From: an uncultured Clostridia bacterium
GTDB lineage: Bacteria; Bacillota; Clostridia; Oscillospirales; Acutalibacteraceae
NCBI GenBank assembly: GCA_947623175.1
Contig: CANQGK010000001.1
Coordinates: 143,431 to 207,430 of the forward strand
Length of the DNA stretch: 64,000 nucleotides
Reading direction: 5' to 3'
Shown here: piece after piece, positions 7,669 through 18,038 of the stretch
Position numbering within the stretch: the first letter of the stretch is position 1
Layout of the letters: each line of letters begins with the position of its first letter
Notes under the pieces: model-generated
Told to the model about the DNA's origin: nothing
Seen by the model: only the letters and a program-made list of their open reading frames with translations
The model's database searches: none
Position numbers and translations under genes: made by a program

Positions 7669-10600
7669 ATGCATTCTAAAAAACTCAAACTATTTTCCAA
7701 ATCAATATTGGCGTTTGTTCTGTGTTTGACTATTTTGTTCACGTCGATTCCGCCTATGCTTGCAAATGCGGCGAGCGGCGAATGGACGGGCGGACAGGTA
7801 GAGAAAGGCTACCGTTTAAAGGTTACATATTCCGAATCGTCGCAAAATGCGAAAACAAATACCTCTGTAGTTACCGCTACCCTATATTTGGTCCAGGACA
7901 AAACCTACAGCTTATATATCGGAACCAGAACCGCTACTATTACGATCAACGGCTCCAAAAAGACAATTTCCGATATACCCGCGATACGAAACGACGGCAA
8001 CGTTACAACCAAGTTGGGCTCCGCTTCCGCTACCGTCACGCATGCTTCGGACGGTTCAAAATCGATATCCATCGCCGCGACGTTTGACATGAAGGCGACG
8101 CTGTCGGGCACCTATTACGGAACGATGTCGACCTCCAAAACGGTATCTTTGACCAAATTGGACAGAACCGCGCCTACCGTATCCTTAAAATTCAACAGCG
8201 CCACGTCGAACAGTCTTAAATTTACCGCGACAGCCAATACAACCTGCGACACCTGGCAATATTCCACCAACAACGGCTCGTCCTGGGTTTCGTTCGGCTC
8301 GACTGGCACGTCAAACGCTTTTACCATAAGCAATCTTACCGGCGGAAAAGCCTATTCGGTAGTCGTAAGGGCGAGAAAGACCTCGAACAACGTTACTTCC
8401 GCGAAAAGTGCGGCAGTATCGGCGACGACAAAGCCGAGCCCTCCCGGAGGCTTAGCCGTAAGCGGCATTACGCAGAACTCGGCTTTACTTTCTTGGAAAT
8501 CGGTCACCGGAGCCAAATCGTACAAAGCTTACCTTAACGGCGCCTTGAAATCAAGCGGAATAACCGCGACAAATTATACCTTTTCGGGGCTTACCGCCAA
8601 TACGAGCTATAAATTCGGCGTCTGTGCGACGGGAACAAGCGGAGACAGCTCCGTTACTTCGACCGGAAATTATATCACTTTGCCGAACGTTCCCGCCGAC
8701 TTAGAGGTCACGGATCAGACCGACAGCGGCGTATCGCTTTCCTGGTCGCAGGACAACGGCGGCAATGCCGCGGAAACGACTTTTAATATTTACCGTGACG
8801 GGGTTTTGGTGGGCACAAGCACTACTGACAGCTACACCGATACCTCGTACGAAAATACCGACAGCAGCTATACCGTTTCCGCCGCAACGTCGGCGGGCGA
8901 ATCGGCAAAATCGGATTCGGTTTCGGTTACTCATATTGAGATCACGGTTAATTTAAGCGCGGTCAACAACTCGACCTACGCCGTGATCACTCCGTCGTTT
9001 GAGGGCGGCACAAACCGTGAAATCGATTATAATTCGCTCAAATGGGATTACGGCGAGCAAACCGTAGATTATTTTGAAGAAAACGGATATACCTTTACAA
9101 ACAGCTTCGCCGTATTGCAAAACGGCACATATACCGTTTATGCGAGCGACACGAGCGGCAACAGCGCCGTCGGCACGATAGTGATCGAAGGTATTTATAC
9201 CGTTTCAACGCGGGGCGCGTTTGTCGAAACCTTTACCGATTTATCGGTAGATTCCGTCGGTATTCCGGTTTCCTTTGAGCGTACCTACAATTCGATGGAC
9301 AATACCGATAACATTTTCGGCAAAGGTTGGTCGCTCAATTATGCGAAGTCCACCCGCCTTTTCGAGGACGGAAGCGTAAGGCTCGTATATCTCCCCGACG
9401 GCACGATAAATTATTTTGAAGTATCGGATAATACCTACAAAGGCATCCAAACGCAAAATACGCTCGTCGCGGACGGCAATAAGCTTATACTCACCGCCAA
9501 GGACAATACGAAATATACCTATGAAAACGATTATCTTACCCGTATCGAGGACTCAAACGGCAACACTTTGGCGATAAGGCTTAACTCCTCGCATCTGCCC
9601 TCTCGGATAATCGACAGCGTAGGACGCGTTTATACCATTTCTTATTACAATGACAAAATCACGGGAATAACCGATCCTGCGGGGCGTATTTTCTCATACG
9701 TTTACGATAACGAGGGCAATCTTACGGAGCACCGCCGTTCGGACGAAACGGTCGTAAATAAGTATATTTACGAGGACGGCTTATTGACAAAAATCACCGA
9801 CGCCTTTAACAATACCGTTTGCGAAATGTCATATAACAAGCAAAGACAGGTCGTTAATATGACCGACGCCGACGGCAGCAGCACCTATTATCTGCATAAA
9901 ATCACCTCGAACGGTGAAATCGTTATCTATGAGTCGGAGAGCGAAATTGAGCTTGACACCGAAGACGTCCTTAACAATCCTCCGAGCAATACCTATAACC
10001 CCTACGACCAAACGGTGATCGATTCGGACGGTAATTGTTATTCGTACAATTCGGACGGTACGATCGACGGCATCAATATCGAAAATACCGTCAATATTTC
10101 GGGCGATTACGAAAAAGTCTTATATTCCTACGATTCGAACGGTAACGTAACGCATATCCTAACCACCGATAAAGCCGATAAAGTGCTTGAGGACGACAGC
10201 TTCACTTACACCTATTTTGAAAATTCGGGCAATATTTCTTCGTCGGTCGAGGTATTGATAACATATACCTACGACGAGGACGGAGAGCTTACCGAAACCG
10301 ATACCGAAACGATTACCTCGACTTACGACGCCGCCGGAAATCTCCTTTCCGAAAGAACCGTGCATAAGGACGAGGACAAAACGGCGACCTATACTTACAA
10401 TGCCAAAGGCATGCTCCTTACGCAGTCGGCGGACGACGTTGTCACCGAGTACACCTATAATTCCTACGGTTTTGTAACCAATATAAAAACCACGGAAAAG
10501 GGCGAAACTACCGAACAAGTCTACGGTTACAATATAATCGGTCAGGTACTTTCGCAAACGGAAAACGGCTTAACCACAACCAATATTTACGATTTGTACG

Positions 10601-12975
10601 GCAACGTAATACGGCAGACTTTGACCGACGGAAAGGTTACCCGCGTAAGTCGTGTTGTTTATGACAATAACAATCGGGTTATCCAAAAAATAGATAATTC
10701 CCAATACGACGAATACGACGATGACCTCTATGCCGATATGAACGGTATTTCTTCCGATAACGTTTATCTTAACGAAAACGTCGGAGAAAGATATACCTAC
10801 GACGACAAAGGCAACGTCTTGACCTATATCAACGTCGCCGACAACAAAACCGTAAATACCTACGACAGCGAAAACCGGCTGGTAAAAAGCGTTACTTACG
10901 AAAATGCAAGTACGGCTTCAAATAGTCTTACGACGCGGTACGTTTACGATTCCGAGGGAAATTTGGTACAAACCGTTTATCCGCATCAATATAATGCCGA
11001 AAACGATAATTTGGATTTATCAAATAATGTAAACGAATATACCGACACCACCATCGGCGAGAGAGTCACTTATGACGAAAAGGGCAACGTTTTGACATAT
11101 ATCGACTCCTTCGGTATCAAAACGGTAAATACCTACGACGGAAACGACAACCTCGTTAAATCCGTTTCGGGCGATGAAGTGACGCGTTACGTATACAACG
11201 GCGGAGATAATTTATTGCAGGTAATTTACCCCGATGAATATAATCCCGATGACGATAATCTGAACTTGACCGCCGAAACGCCGGTAGATACTTATGCGAA
11301 CCAAAACGTAGGCGATCGTTATACTTACGACGATGACGGAAATATTTTAACCTATACAAATCGCTTCGGTGAAGTCACAACCAACGCATACAATTCCGAC
11401 GGCAATTTAACCTCTACGACGAGATTTGACGGTACGGTATTTACCTATGACAAAGACGGCAGAGTAAGTAAAGAAACCTACTCAAACGGCTTAACGAGAG
11501 ATTTTACTTATTCCACGAATCAAACCGTAATTAAAGCTTCCAACGGCGTTAATATTACCTACAACCTGAACGCTTTCGGCGAGGTTGCGGAGTATAAATT
11601 GCAAAACGGTGAGAATAACAAAAATTATTCCTACATCTACGACGCAAACGGAAATATTACCTCGATATCTTTAAACGGCAGCCTGCAGCAGACCTTTACC
11701 TACAATTCGTCGAACGAGCTTATCCGCGTAGACGATGCGACGGTCAATAAGTCGATAACCTATGCTTACGATTATGTGGGAAATATAACCTCTGTTAAGA
11801 CCTACACCTACACGACCGGAACATTAGGCACGGCGCTCACTACGCAGAATTACACCTATAACAGTCAAAACCAAAGAACCGATCTAAGCTACGACGCATA
11901 CGGTAATATGACGGCGTTAAACGGGTATACGTTCGGTTGGACTAACAGAAGATTGACTTCCGCCGAAAGTGCGGATAACAACATTTCCTACACATACAAC
12001 CACAGCGGAATTCGTACAAGCAAAACGATCAACGGAACGACTATCACCTACAAGATCGACGAGAACAACAACGTTATCGAGCAGACCGACGGCACGAACA
12101 CGCTAAAGTTTGTCTACGACGGCGCCAATTCCCCGATTTATTTTACTTATAATGATACGACGTATTATTACGAGAAGAATATGCAGGGCGATATCGTCGC
12201 CATACTTGACACGGACGGCAATGTCGTAGTAGAATATACTTATGACAGCTGGGGCAAGCAAGTAAGCATAACCGGCGCTTTGGCGGATACAATAGGTCAA
12301 ATAAATCCCTTGCGCTACCGCGGTTATTACTACGATACCGAAACCGAATTGTACTACCTGCAAAGCAGATACTATTCGCCAGATCTTATGAGATTTATCT
12401 CGCAGGATGATCCGGCATTATCCAATGCACAAGGTGAGCCTTTAGGTAGTAATCTATATATCTACTGCTTGAATAATCCTGTTATGAACGTAGATCCTTC
12501 AGGATATTGGGTATTTACTTTTGGAGTTTCAATTGGTGGAGCAATAATCTTAGGATTGAATCTGTTTGCAACATTGCTAATCGATTCTACCGGAGATTTT
12601 GGATTGTTTATTGGCGTTACATTATTATATGGTGTTGTTCAAAAAGGTCTTTCTTATTCATTTGGATTTTATTGGAAATTTAAAAATATTGATAGTTATC
12701 TAAATTCAGTAACAAATTCACTAAATGTAGGTTATGGTTTTGGCGGTTCTTTGGTTTATCATTATTATAAATATCCATCATCAAAGAAACGTCGAGTAGG
12801 AATCCAACTTTCCTATGGCACAAAAGGTGTTTCGTGGGAAACTGCAGCATTTGACGGAGGTGCATATATACCATTAAAAGAATACCTTACCGCAATATTT
12901 AAAAAAGCGGGGAAAAATGTCTTAGCAATAAAAAAAATTGTTAAGAATTTGCGTTTTAAATTTTACTTTAGATAG
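7669..12975 (+). CDS. Rhs/YD-repeat polymorphic toxin: signal peptide, FN3-like domains, RHS core, variable C-terminal tip
   Basis: 1768 aa, many YD repeats (YTYDDDGNILTYTN...), core end LRYRGYYYDTETELYYLQSRYYSPDLMRFISQDD...NLYIYCLNNPVMNVDPSGYW, then an AT-rich hydrophobic tip. Confidence 0.92.
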   Translation: MHSKKLKLFSKSILAFVLCLTILFTSIPPMLANAASGEWTGGQVEKGYRLKVTYSESSQNAKTNTSVVTATLYLVQDKTYSLYIGTRTATITINGSKKTISDIPAIRNDGNVTTKLGSASATVTHASDGSKSISIAATFDMKATLSGTYYGTMSTSKTVSLTKLDRTAPTVSLKFNSATSNSLKFTATANTTCDTWQYSTNNGSSWVSFGSTGTSNAFTISNLTGGKAYSVVVRARKTSNNVTSAKSAAVSATTKPSPPGGLAVSGITQNSALLSWKSVTGAKSYKAYLNGALKSSGITATNYTFSGLTANTSYKFGVCATGTSGDSSVTSTGNYITLPNVPADLEVTDQTDSGVSLSWSQDNGGNAAETTFNIYRDGVLVGTSTTDSYTDTSYENTDSSYTVSAATSAGESAKSDSVSVTHIEITVNLSAVNNSTYAVITPSFEGGTNREIDYNSLKWDYGEQTVDYFEENGYTFTNSFAVLQNGTYTVYASDTSGNSAVGTIVIEGIYTVSTRGAFVETFTDLSVDSVGIPVSFERTYNSMDNTDNIFGKGWSLNYAKSTRLFEDGSVRLVYLPDGTINYFEVSDNTYKGIQTQNTLVADGNKLILTAKDNTKYTYENDYLTRIEDSNGNTLAIRLNSSHLPSRIIDSVGRVYTISYYNDKITGITDPAGRIFSYVYDNEGNLTEHRRSDETVVNKYIYEDGLLTKITDAFNNTVCEMSYNKQRQVVNMTDADGSSTYYLHKITSNGEIVIYESESEIELDTEDVLNNPPSNTYNPYDQTVIDSDGNCYSYNSDGTIDGINIENTVNISGDYEKVLYSYDSNGNVTHILTTDKADKVLEDDSFTYTYFENSGNISSSVEVLITYTYDEDGELTETDTETITSTYDAAGNLLSERTVHKDEDKTATYTYNAKGMLLTQSADDVVTEYTYNSYGFVTNIKTTEKGETTEQVYGYNIIGQVLSQTENGLTTTNIYDLYGNVIRQTLTDGKVTRVSRVVYDNNNRVIQKIDNSQYDEYDDDLYADMNGISSDNVYLNENVGERYTYDDKGNVLTYINVADNKTVNTYDSENRLVKSVTYENASTASNSLTTRYVYDSEGNLVQTVYPHQYNAENDNLDLSNNVNEYTDTTIGERVTYDEKGNVLTYIDSFGIKTVNTYDGNDNLVKSVSGDEVTRYVYNGGDNLLQVIYPDEYNPDDDNLNLTAETPVDTYANQNVGDRYTYDDDGNILTYTNRFGEVTTNAYNSDGNLTSTTRFDGTVFTYDKDGRVSKETYSNGLTRDFTYSTNQTVIKASNGVNITYNLNAFGEVAEYKLQNGENNKNYSYIYDANGNITSISLNGSLQQTFTYNSSNELIRVDDATVNKSITYAYDYVGNITSVKTYTYTTGTLGTALTTQNYTYNSQNQRTDLSYDAYGNMTALNGYTFGWTNRRLTSAESADNNISYTYNHSGIRTSKTINGTTITYKIDENNNVIEQTDGTNTLKFVYDGANSPIYFTYNDTTYYYEKNMQGDIVAILDTDGNVVVEYTYDSWGKQVSITGALADTIGQINPLRYRGYYYDTETELYYLQSRYYSPDLMRFISQDDPALSNAQGEPLGSNLYIYCLNNPVMNVDPSGYWVFTFGVSIGGAIILGLNLFATLLIDSTGDFGLFIGVTLLYGVVQKGLSYSFGFYWKFKNIDSYLNSVTNSLNVGYGFGGSLVYHYYKYPSSKKRRVGIQLSYGTKGVSWETAAFDGGAYIPLKEYLTAIFKKAGKNVLAIKKIVKNLRFKFYFR
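11029..12480 (+). repeat. Rhs core direct repeat, copy 1
   Basis: Near-identical to 13595-15046, constant offset 2566 (no net indel between the two ends). Confidence 0.9.
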
Positions 12976-12985
12976 GATGAATCTT

Positions 12986-13405
12986 ATGAGAAAAAAAATA
13001 ATTATTATTTTAATTCCCTTGATAATACTAGGATTATTAATTCTATCTATTGTTGCATTTTATTCTGTACCGTTTGTTAAAGCAAATTCTTTGCTTGTAA
13101 GTGCAAATAAATCCGAAACAATTAATGTTTTTGACGATGACGATAGTTTTATTTCACAAGATAATTACAATAAATTGCGTATTATCGGCAGAGAGATTTA
13201 CGAAGATGAGTATGTTCGACTTAAAACTTCCAAAAAATACGATTTTATCAATTGGAAAAATGTTGATTTAATTTGCTCTGTGAATACAACCGTTGTTTCG
13301 TTTGATAAAAATGTTGTTTCTGATTCATACACAAAAGAATTGATAATCTCATTTTCTTTTATTAAGGGCAAATGGATAGTATCTAACGTTGATATAATTG
13401 ATTAG
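12986..13405 (+). CDS. membrane-anchored candidate immunity protein of the first Rhs tip
   Basis: ATG at 12986 (MRKKIIIILIPLIILGLLILSIVAF...), immediately 3' of the Rhs stop; listed ORF start at 12938 overlaps Rhs and is probably wrong. Confidence 0.65.
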   Translation: MRKKIIIILIPLIILGLLILSIVAFYSVPFVKANSLLVSANKSETINVFDDDDSFISQDNYNKLRIIGREIYEDEYVRLKTSKKYDFINWKNVDLICSVNTTVVSFDKNVVSDSYTKELIISFSFIKGKWIVSNVDIID

Positions 13406-13436
13406 TCAATGCAATCCGGTACAATGTGTTTTACAT
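13403..13436 (+). mobile_element. degenerate MITE end
   Basis: TAGTCAATGCAATCCGGTACAATGTGTTTTAC resembles MITE end TAGTCAATGCAATCAGATTACAATGCGTTTTGC at 58080. Confidence 0.5.
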
Positions 13437-13543
13437 TCCTTACGCCGGCGAAAAATATACAAGGTTTGGCTGTGGCACTATTTCTAAACGTAAGTGTAGT
13501 TACAATATCGTTTAATTACATTAAGCAAAGGTAAAGCATACGC

Positions 13544-13568
13544 GCGGGGGAAGCTCCCCTTCCCCCGC
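13544..13568. repeat. perfect GC-rich hairpin at the 5' edge of the displaced Rhs cassette
   Basis: GCGGGGGAAG-CTCCC-CTTCCCCCGC. Confidence 0.7.
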
Positions 13569-13570
13569 AA

Positions 13571-15640
13571 TTGCAAGCCGGGCGGTACGGCAACGTAAAC
13601 GAATATACCGACACCACCATCGGCGAGAGAGTCACCTATGACGAAAAGGGCAACGTTTTGACCTATATCGACTCCTTCGGTATCAAAACGGTAAATACCT
13701 ACGACGGAAACGAAAACCTCGTTAAATCCGTTTTGGGCGATGAAGTGACACGTTACGTATATAACGGCGGAGATAATTTGTTGCAGGTAATTTATCCCGA
13801 TGAATATAATCCAGATGACGATAATCTGGATTTAACCGCCGAAACGCCGGTAGATACTTACGCTAACCAAAACGTAGGCGATCGTTATACTTACGACGAT
13901 GACGGAAATATTTTAACCTATACAAACAGGTTCGGTGAGGTCACAACCAACGCATACAATTCCGACGGCAGTTTGACCTCTACGACGAGATTTGACGGTA
14001 CGGTATTTACCTATGACAAGGACGGAAGAGTAAGTAAAGAAACCTACTCAAACGGCTTAACGAGAGATTTTACTTATTCCACGAATCAAACCGTAATTAA
14101 AGCTTCCAACGGCGTTAATATTACCTACAACCTGAACGCCTTCGGCGAGGTTGCGGAGTATAAATTGCAAAACGGTGAGAATAACAAAAATTATTCCTAC
14201 ACCTACGACGCAAACGGAAATATTACCTCTATATCTCTTAACGGCAGCCTGCAGCAGACCTTTACCTACAATTCGTCAAACGAGCTTGTACGTGTGGATG
14301 ATGCGACGCTCAATAAGTCGATAACCTATGCTTACGATTATGTGGGAAATATAACCTCCGTTAAGACCTACACCTACACGACCGGAACATTAGGCACGGC
14401 GCTCTCAACGCAGAATTACACCTATAACAGCCAAAACCAAAGAACCGATCTAAGCTACGACGCATACGGTAATATGGTAGCGTTAAACGGTTATACGTTA
14501 GGTTGGACGAACAGGAGATTGACTTCTGCCGAAAGTGACGGAAACAAGATTTCCTACACCTACAACCACAGCGGAATCCGTACAAGCAAAACGGTCAACA
14601 GCGTAACCGTCACCTACAAGATAGACGAGAACAACAACGTTATCGAGCAGACCGACGGCACGAACACGCTAAAGTTTGTCTACGACGGCGCCAATTCCCC
14701 GATTTATTTTACTTATAATGATACGACGTATTATTACGAGAAGAATATGCAGGGCGATATCGTCGCCATACTTGACACGGACGGCAATGTCGTAGTAGAA
14801 TATACTTATGACAGCTGGGGCAAGCAAGTAAGCGTAACCGGCGAACTTGCAAACACAATAGGTCAAATCAACCCGCTTCGCTACCGCGGATATTACTACG
14901 ATACCGAAACCGAATTGTACTACCTGCAAAGCAGATATTATTCGCCAGATCTTATGAGATTTATCTCGCAGGATGATCCAGCATTATCTAATGCACAAGG
15001 TGAGCCTATTGGCAGTAACCTGTATGTGTATTGCCTGAATAATCCGGTAATCAGCTCTGACTCTACCGGCAAAAGTGTAACACTTACTATCATGGGAATC
15101 ACTTTTACAATAAAGGGTATTATTGCTTTAGTCGGCTTTATTACAGCATCAATATTAGCAATATCATATGTCACAAGCCCTCAGTTCCGACAAAATTGGA
15201 ATCAAATGTGTATAGGTGCTGTTGATGCTTTGAGCCGAGGTGTGAGCAGTTCAATACAGTTGGCTTCTTCACAAGCAAAGACTATTGCAAAGAAAATAGG
15301 TGATAGTTTTGCAAAAACGAAAACGCGTCCCAAATATCGTAAAAGCCATGAAGTGCATCATCTGGTTGCAAAAGCTGCACCGAATGCATCGTACGCTGCA
15401 AAGATATTGCGATCGGTTCTTCCAAAGGGGGTTGAGGATTCTGCAAATAAGCTTCTTATTAAGACTGGTCTTCATCACAGAATTCATACAAATCTTTACT
15501 ATGGATGGGCTAACAGTGTAGTAATAAGTGCTTATAATTCTGCAAAAGGTAATAAAGCGAAACAAAAAACAAATGTATATGCAGCTCTAACAGCAATTAA
15601 AGCATTTGTAAAATTTTTAGACAATATTTCTCCATATTAA
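13571..15640 (+). CDS. displaced (orphan) Rhs C-terminal cassette with AHH-type nuclease-like tip
   Basis: Starts inside the YD core without signal peptide (TTG start after a hairpin); tip HHLVAKAAPNASYAAKILRSVLPKG...GLHHRIHTNLYYGWANSVV resembles AHH/HNH-type toxin domains. Confidence 0.8.
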   Translation: MQAGRYGNVNEYTDTTIGERVTYDEKGNVLTYIDSFGIKTVNTYDGNENLVKSVLGDEVTRYVYNGGDNLLQVIYPDEYNPDDDNLDLTAETPVDTYANQNVGDRYTYDDDGNILTYTNRFGEVTTNAYNSDGSLTSTTRFDGTVFTYDKDGRVSKETYSNGLTRDFTYSTNQTVIKASNGVNITYNLNAFGEVAEYKLQNGENNKNYSYTYDANGNITSISLNGSLQQTFTYNSSNELVRVDDATLNKSITYAYDYVGNITSVKTYTYTTGTLGTALSTQNYTYNSQNQRTDLSYDAYGNMVALNGYTLGWTNRRLTSAESDGNKISYTYNHSGIRTSKTVNSVTVTYKIDENNNVIEQTDGTNTLKFVYDGANSPIYFTYNDTTYYYEKNMQGDIVAILDTDGNVVVEYTYDSWGKQVSVTGELANTIGQINPLRYRGYYYDTETELYYLQSRYYSPDLMRFISQDDPALSNAQGEPIGSNLYVYCLNNPVISSDSTGKSVTLTIMGITFTIKGIIALVGFITASILAISYVTSPQFRQNWNQMCIGAVDALSRGVSSSIQLASSQAKTIAKKIGDSFAKTKTRPKYRKSHEVHHLVAKAAPNASYAAKILRSVLPKGVEDSANKLLIKTGLHHRIHTNLYYGWANSVVISAYNSAKGNKAKQKTNVYAALTAIKAFVKFLDNISPY
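13595..15046 (+). repeat. Rhs core direct repeat, copy 2
   Basis: See 11029-12480. Confidence 0.9.
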
Positions 15641-15644
15641 GAAG

Positions 15645-16421
15645 GTGAAATTATTGAATAATGATTTTGATTTTGTAAACGATTTAAAAGATTTCAAAAA
15701 GCGTATAAATTCTTCGAAAAACAAAGCCATGTGCGAAAAATTCCGTTTGGAATGTCGGCGCTTTGAAAAAATCGCGGAAGAATATGAAAATGCGGAATTA
15801 TACCTATGCGATCAATTTCAAAATAGGGTTGTCAAAGAAACATATAGTATAAACGGCAGAGAACTTCACAGAGGATACTATTCTCCCAGCCCTGTTTTTG
15901 ACGTTGTAATAGGAAATTGTAACCGTGGGAAATTGTTAAAAAGGTTAACCAAAAAAAGCAACGTTGCATTTAATTACGGATTTGATGAATCGGACAGGTT
16001 GATTGTCGTTAAAAACTTTTTTGATGAGAGTATCACAGCAACAGAATTCATTATTTACAATAACAACATTGCTACCGGAATTACTTTTTCCTCCGATCAC
16101 TTAATAACAAATTTATGTGAAGAAATATACGAAAACAGGAAGCTTAAATTTCTTTCCCAAGCCGACTTTTTTCCGGAAAACCATTCAATTTTTAATTTAC
16201 ATCAAGAAAGCTACACATATGATGTATCGGGTATTAAAACTGCGGATATTTATATGTATGATCCCCAATTTCCCCTGCTCCAACATCAACAATATCACTT
16301 TAAGCATGACGCCGACGGTTATTTATCCGAATACACCGTAACAAGCTTTGACGGTGAAACTCCCCAAAAAAGTGTTTGGGATAATCACATATTTAATGTC
16401 GATATAAAACGAAAAGTATAA
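15645..16421 (+). CDS. candidate immunity protein for the AHH-type tip
   Basis: 258 aa, GTG (or TTG 15654) start behind AAGAAGG, directly 3' of the toxin tip. Confidence 0.55.
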   Translation: MKLLNNDFDFVNDLKDFKKRINSSKNKAMCEKFRLECRRFEKIAEEYENAELYLCDQFQNRVVKETYSINGRELHRGYYSPSPVFDVVIGNCNRGKLLKRLTKKSNVAFNYGFDESDRLIVVKNFFDESITATEFIIYNNNIATGITFSSDHLITNLCEEIYENRKLKFLSQADFFPENHSIFNLHQESYTYDVSGIKTADIYMYDPQFPLLQHQQYHFKHDADGYLSEYTVTSFDGETPQKSVWDNHIFNVDIKRKV

Positions 16422-16434
16422 GGAATAAACGGAA

Positions 16435-17481
16435 TTGATGAAAAAAACATTGATATATTTTTTAATTTCAACTATCTTGATAAGTTTAGTCGGCTGCCAA
16501 AAAAAGAACCAAAAGGAGTCGTTTGATATTGAAGAAAATTACGGGAAAATAAATTATAATAACATATATGAGTTTCCCCACTCGAGATTTTGGGTTAACG
16601 ACGGAGCCGTTTATTACGCTAAAAGCGGGCTTAATAATGATACTTTTTATTTTACCGATAAAGACGGAAAGCATAAAATTATTTCCGACCTTAAATTCAA
16701 CGCAATCAATAAAACAAACGGTAAAATCAGCGATATTCAAGCTTACGGCGACGACGTTTATTTGGTATTTACAGCTGACGATGATACCGTCGGTTTTTAT
16801 CGTTACTCCAAAGGCGAAAAAGGCTTTAAACAAATTTTCAGTACGAATGAAAACGTTAACGATTGGGCTGTTGTCAATAATTCATTGATATATTCAACTT
16901 TTTTATCGGATAAAGGTATTGAGGTTAATTCACTTTGGATTTATAATATTGCCGCCCGAAAAAACGAAAAAATAGACGCCGAAACCACCGCTTTCGGAAT
17001 AGTTGATAATGACGTTTTTTATGTTAAAAAAGGAACCGATCAAAAAAATTTGCTGTATAAATACAATATAAAAGGATCTGCTTGCGATTTTTTATATTCA
17101 TTTAATCACAACAGTGAAATCTACAATGATTATAATTTTACCGAAAAGTATTTAACCTTTTTTGAAAACGGTTTGAAGGTTTTAAACTTAAAAAACGGGC
17201 TTGTTAATACTTATCAACTTCCGGGCTATGCAAAATTCATGTCATGCTATACGGATTATGCTTTTATATGTTTGGAAAGAGGAATATACAGAATCAATCT
17301 GAACACCGGTGAATCAGAAAAGCTTTTCGACGGCTTCGACGAATGTAATTTAATCAATGCCGTAAGCGATGAATGCGCTGTAATCGTATGCTATGAAAAT
17401 TTCGATTCTTTGCTTACTTCTTCGGTAAAAACCTATTCGGTAAATTCCGACGGTTCCGTCAAGGAATTGTTTACTATCTGA
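16435..17481 (+). CDS. lipoprotein, beta-propeller-like (DUF5050-like), unknown function
   Basis: 348 aa, lipobox ISLVGC, repeated AYGDDVYLVF / VDNDVFYVKKG blades. Confidence 0.55.
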   Translation: MMKKTLIYFLISTILISLVGCQKKNQKESFDIEENYGKINYNNIYEFPHSRFWVNDGAVYYAKSGLNNDTFYFTDKDGKHKIISDLKFNAINKTNGKISDIQAYGDDVYLVFTADDDTVGFYRYSKGEKGFKQIFSTNENVNDWAVVNNSLIYSTFLSDKGIEVNSLWIYNIAARKNEKIDAETTAFGIVDNDVFYVKKGTDQKNLLYKYNIKGSACDFLYSFNHNSEIYNDYNFTEKYLTFFENGLKVLNLKNGLVNTYQLPGYAKFMSCYTDYAFICLERGIYRINLNTGESEKLFDGFDECNLINAVSDECAVIVCYENFDSLLTSSVKTYSVNSDGSVKELFTI

Positions 17482-17522
17482 CGTCAGCGTATCAGCCTAT
17501 AACTTTATAAGGAAGGTAAACT

Positions 17523-17960
17523 GTGAAAAGCGAAAAAACGTTAGGCGATATTGTTTGTGCAATAATTTTAATTATATTTTTAATATTCGCGGCTTTTTTG
17601 ATTTTTATAGGAATAATTACATACAATATCACGCCTCAAGACTCGGAATTTTATCAAGGCGCAGAATGGAAATGCGAAGAATTGAACGCAGCTTTGTTTT
17701 GCGGTAGATCCGGTATGCTTTCTAACGATTTGTCCGGAGAAATAACGGTTGATGAAATGAAATTTCAATTTTCCATGGGTTATATAGGCAGAAGAATGGA
17801 TTTTATGATTGATGACGATATTATATTTTCGGGAAAATATCGCGTAAACAGAAAAAGTGATATTATTATAAAAAATATTGATTATTACGATGACGGAGAA
17901 TATATAGATCCCGAAATGAAAAAGATAGTTTTCAAAAGAATAAAAGATACGTCAGAGTAG
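17523..17960 (+). CDS. small membrane protein, paralogue A, immunity-like
   Basis: GTG start, MKSEKTLGDIVCAIILIIF...; near-identical 5' end to 18599. Confidence 0.6.
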   Translation: MKSEKTLGDIVCAIILIIFLIFAAFLIFIGIITYNITPQDSEFYQGAEWKCEELNAALFCGRSGMLSNDLSGEITVDEMKFQFSMGYIGRRMDFMIDDDIIFSGKYRVNRKSDIIIKNIDYYDDGEYIDPEMKKIVFKRIKDTSE

Positions 17961-18038
17961 GCAGAAAAAATAAATACGATAACCGACAGCGATTACTTTA
18001 TTCACGCTATCAAAAAGGGAGGCGGTTCTTAACGTATT

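Noticed and set aside
10159-10557. 132-aa ORF antisense to the Rhs gene
   Set aside because: Repetitive YD coding sequence produces mirror ORFs
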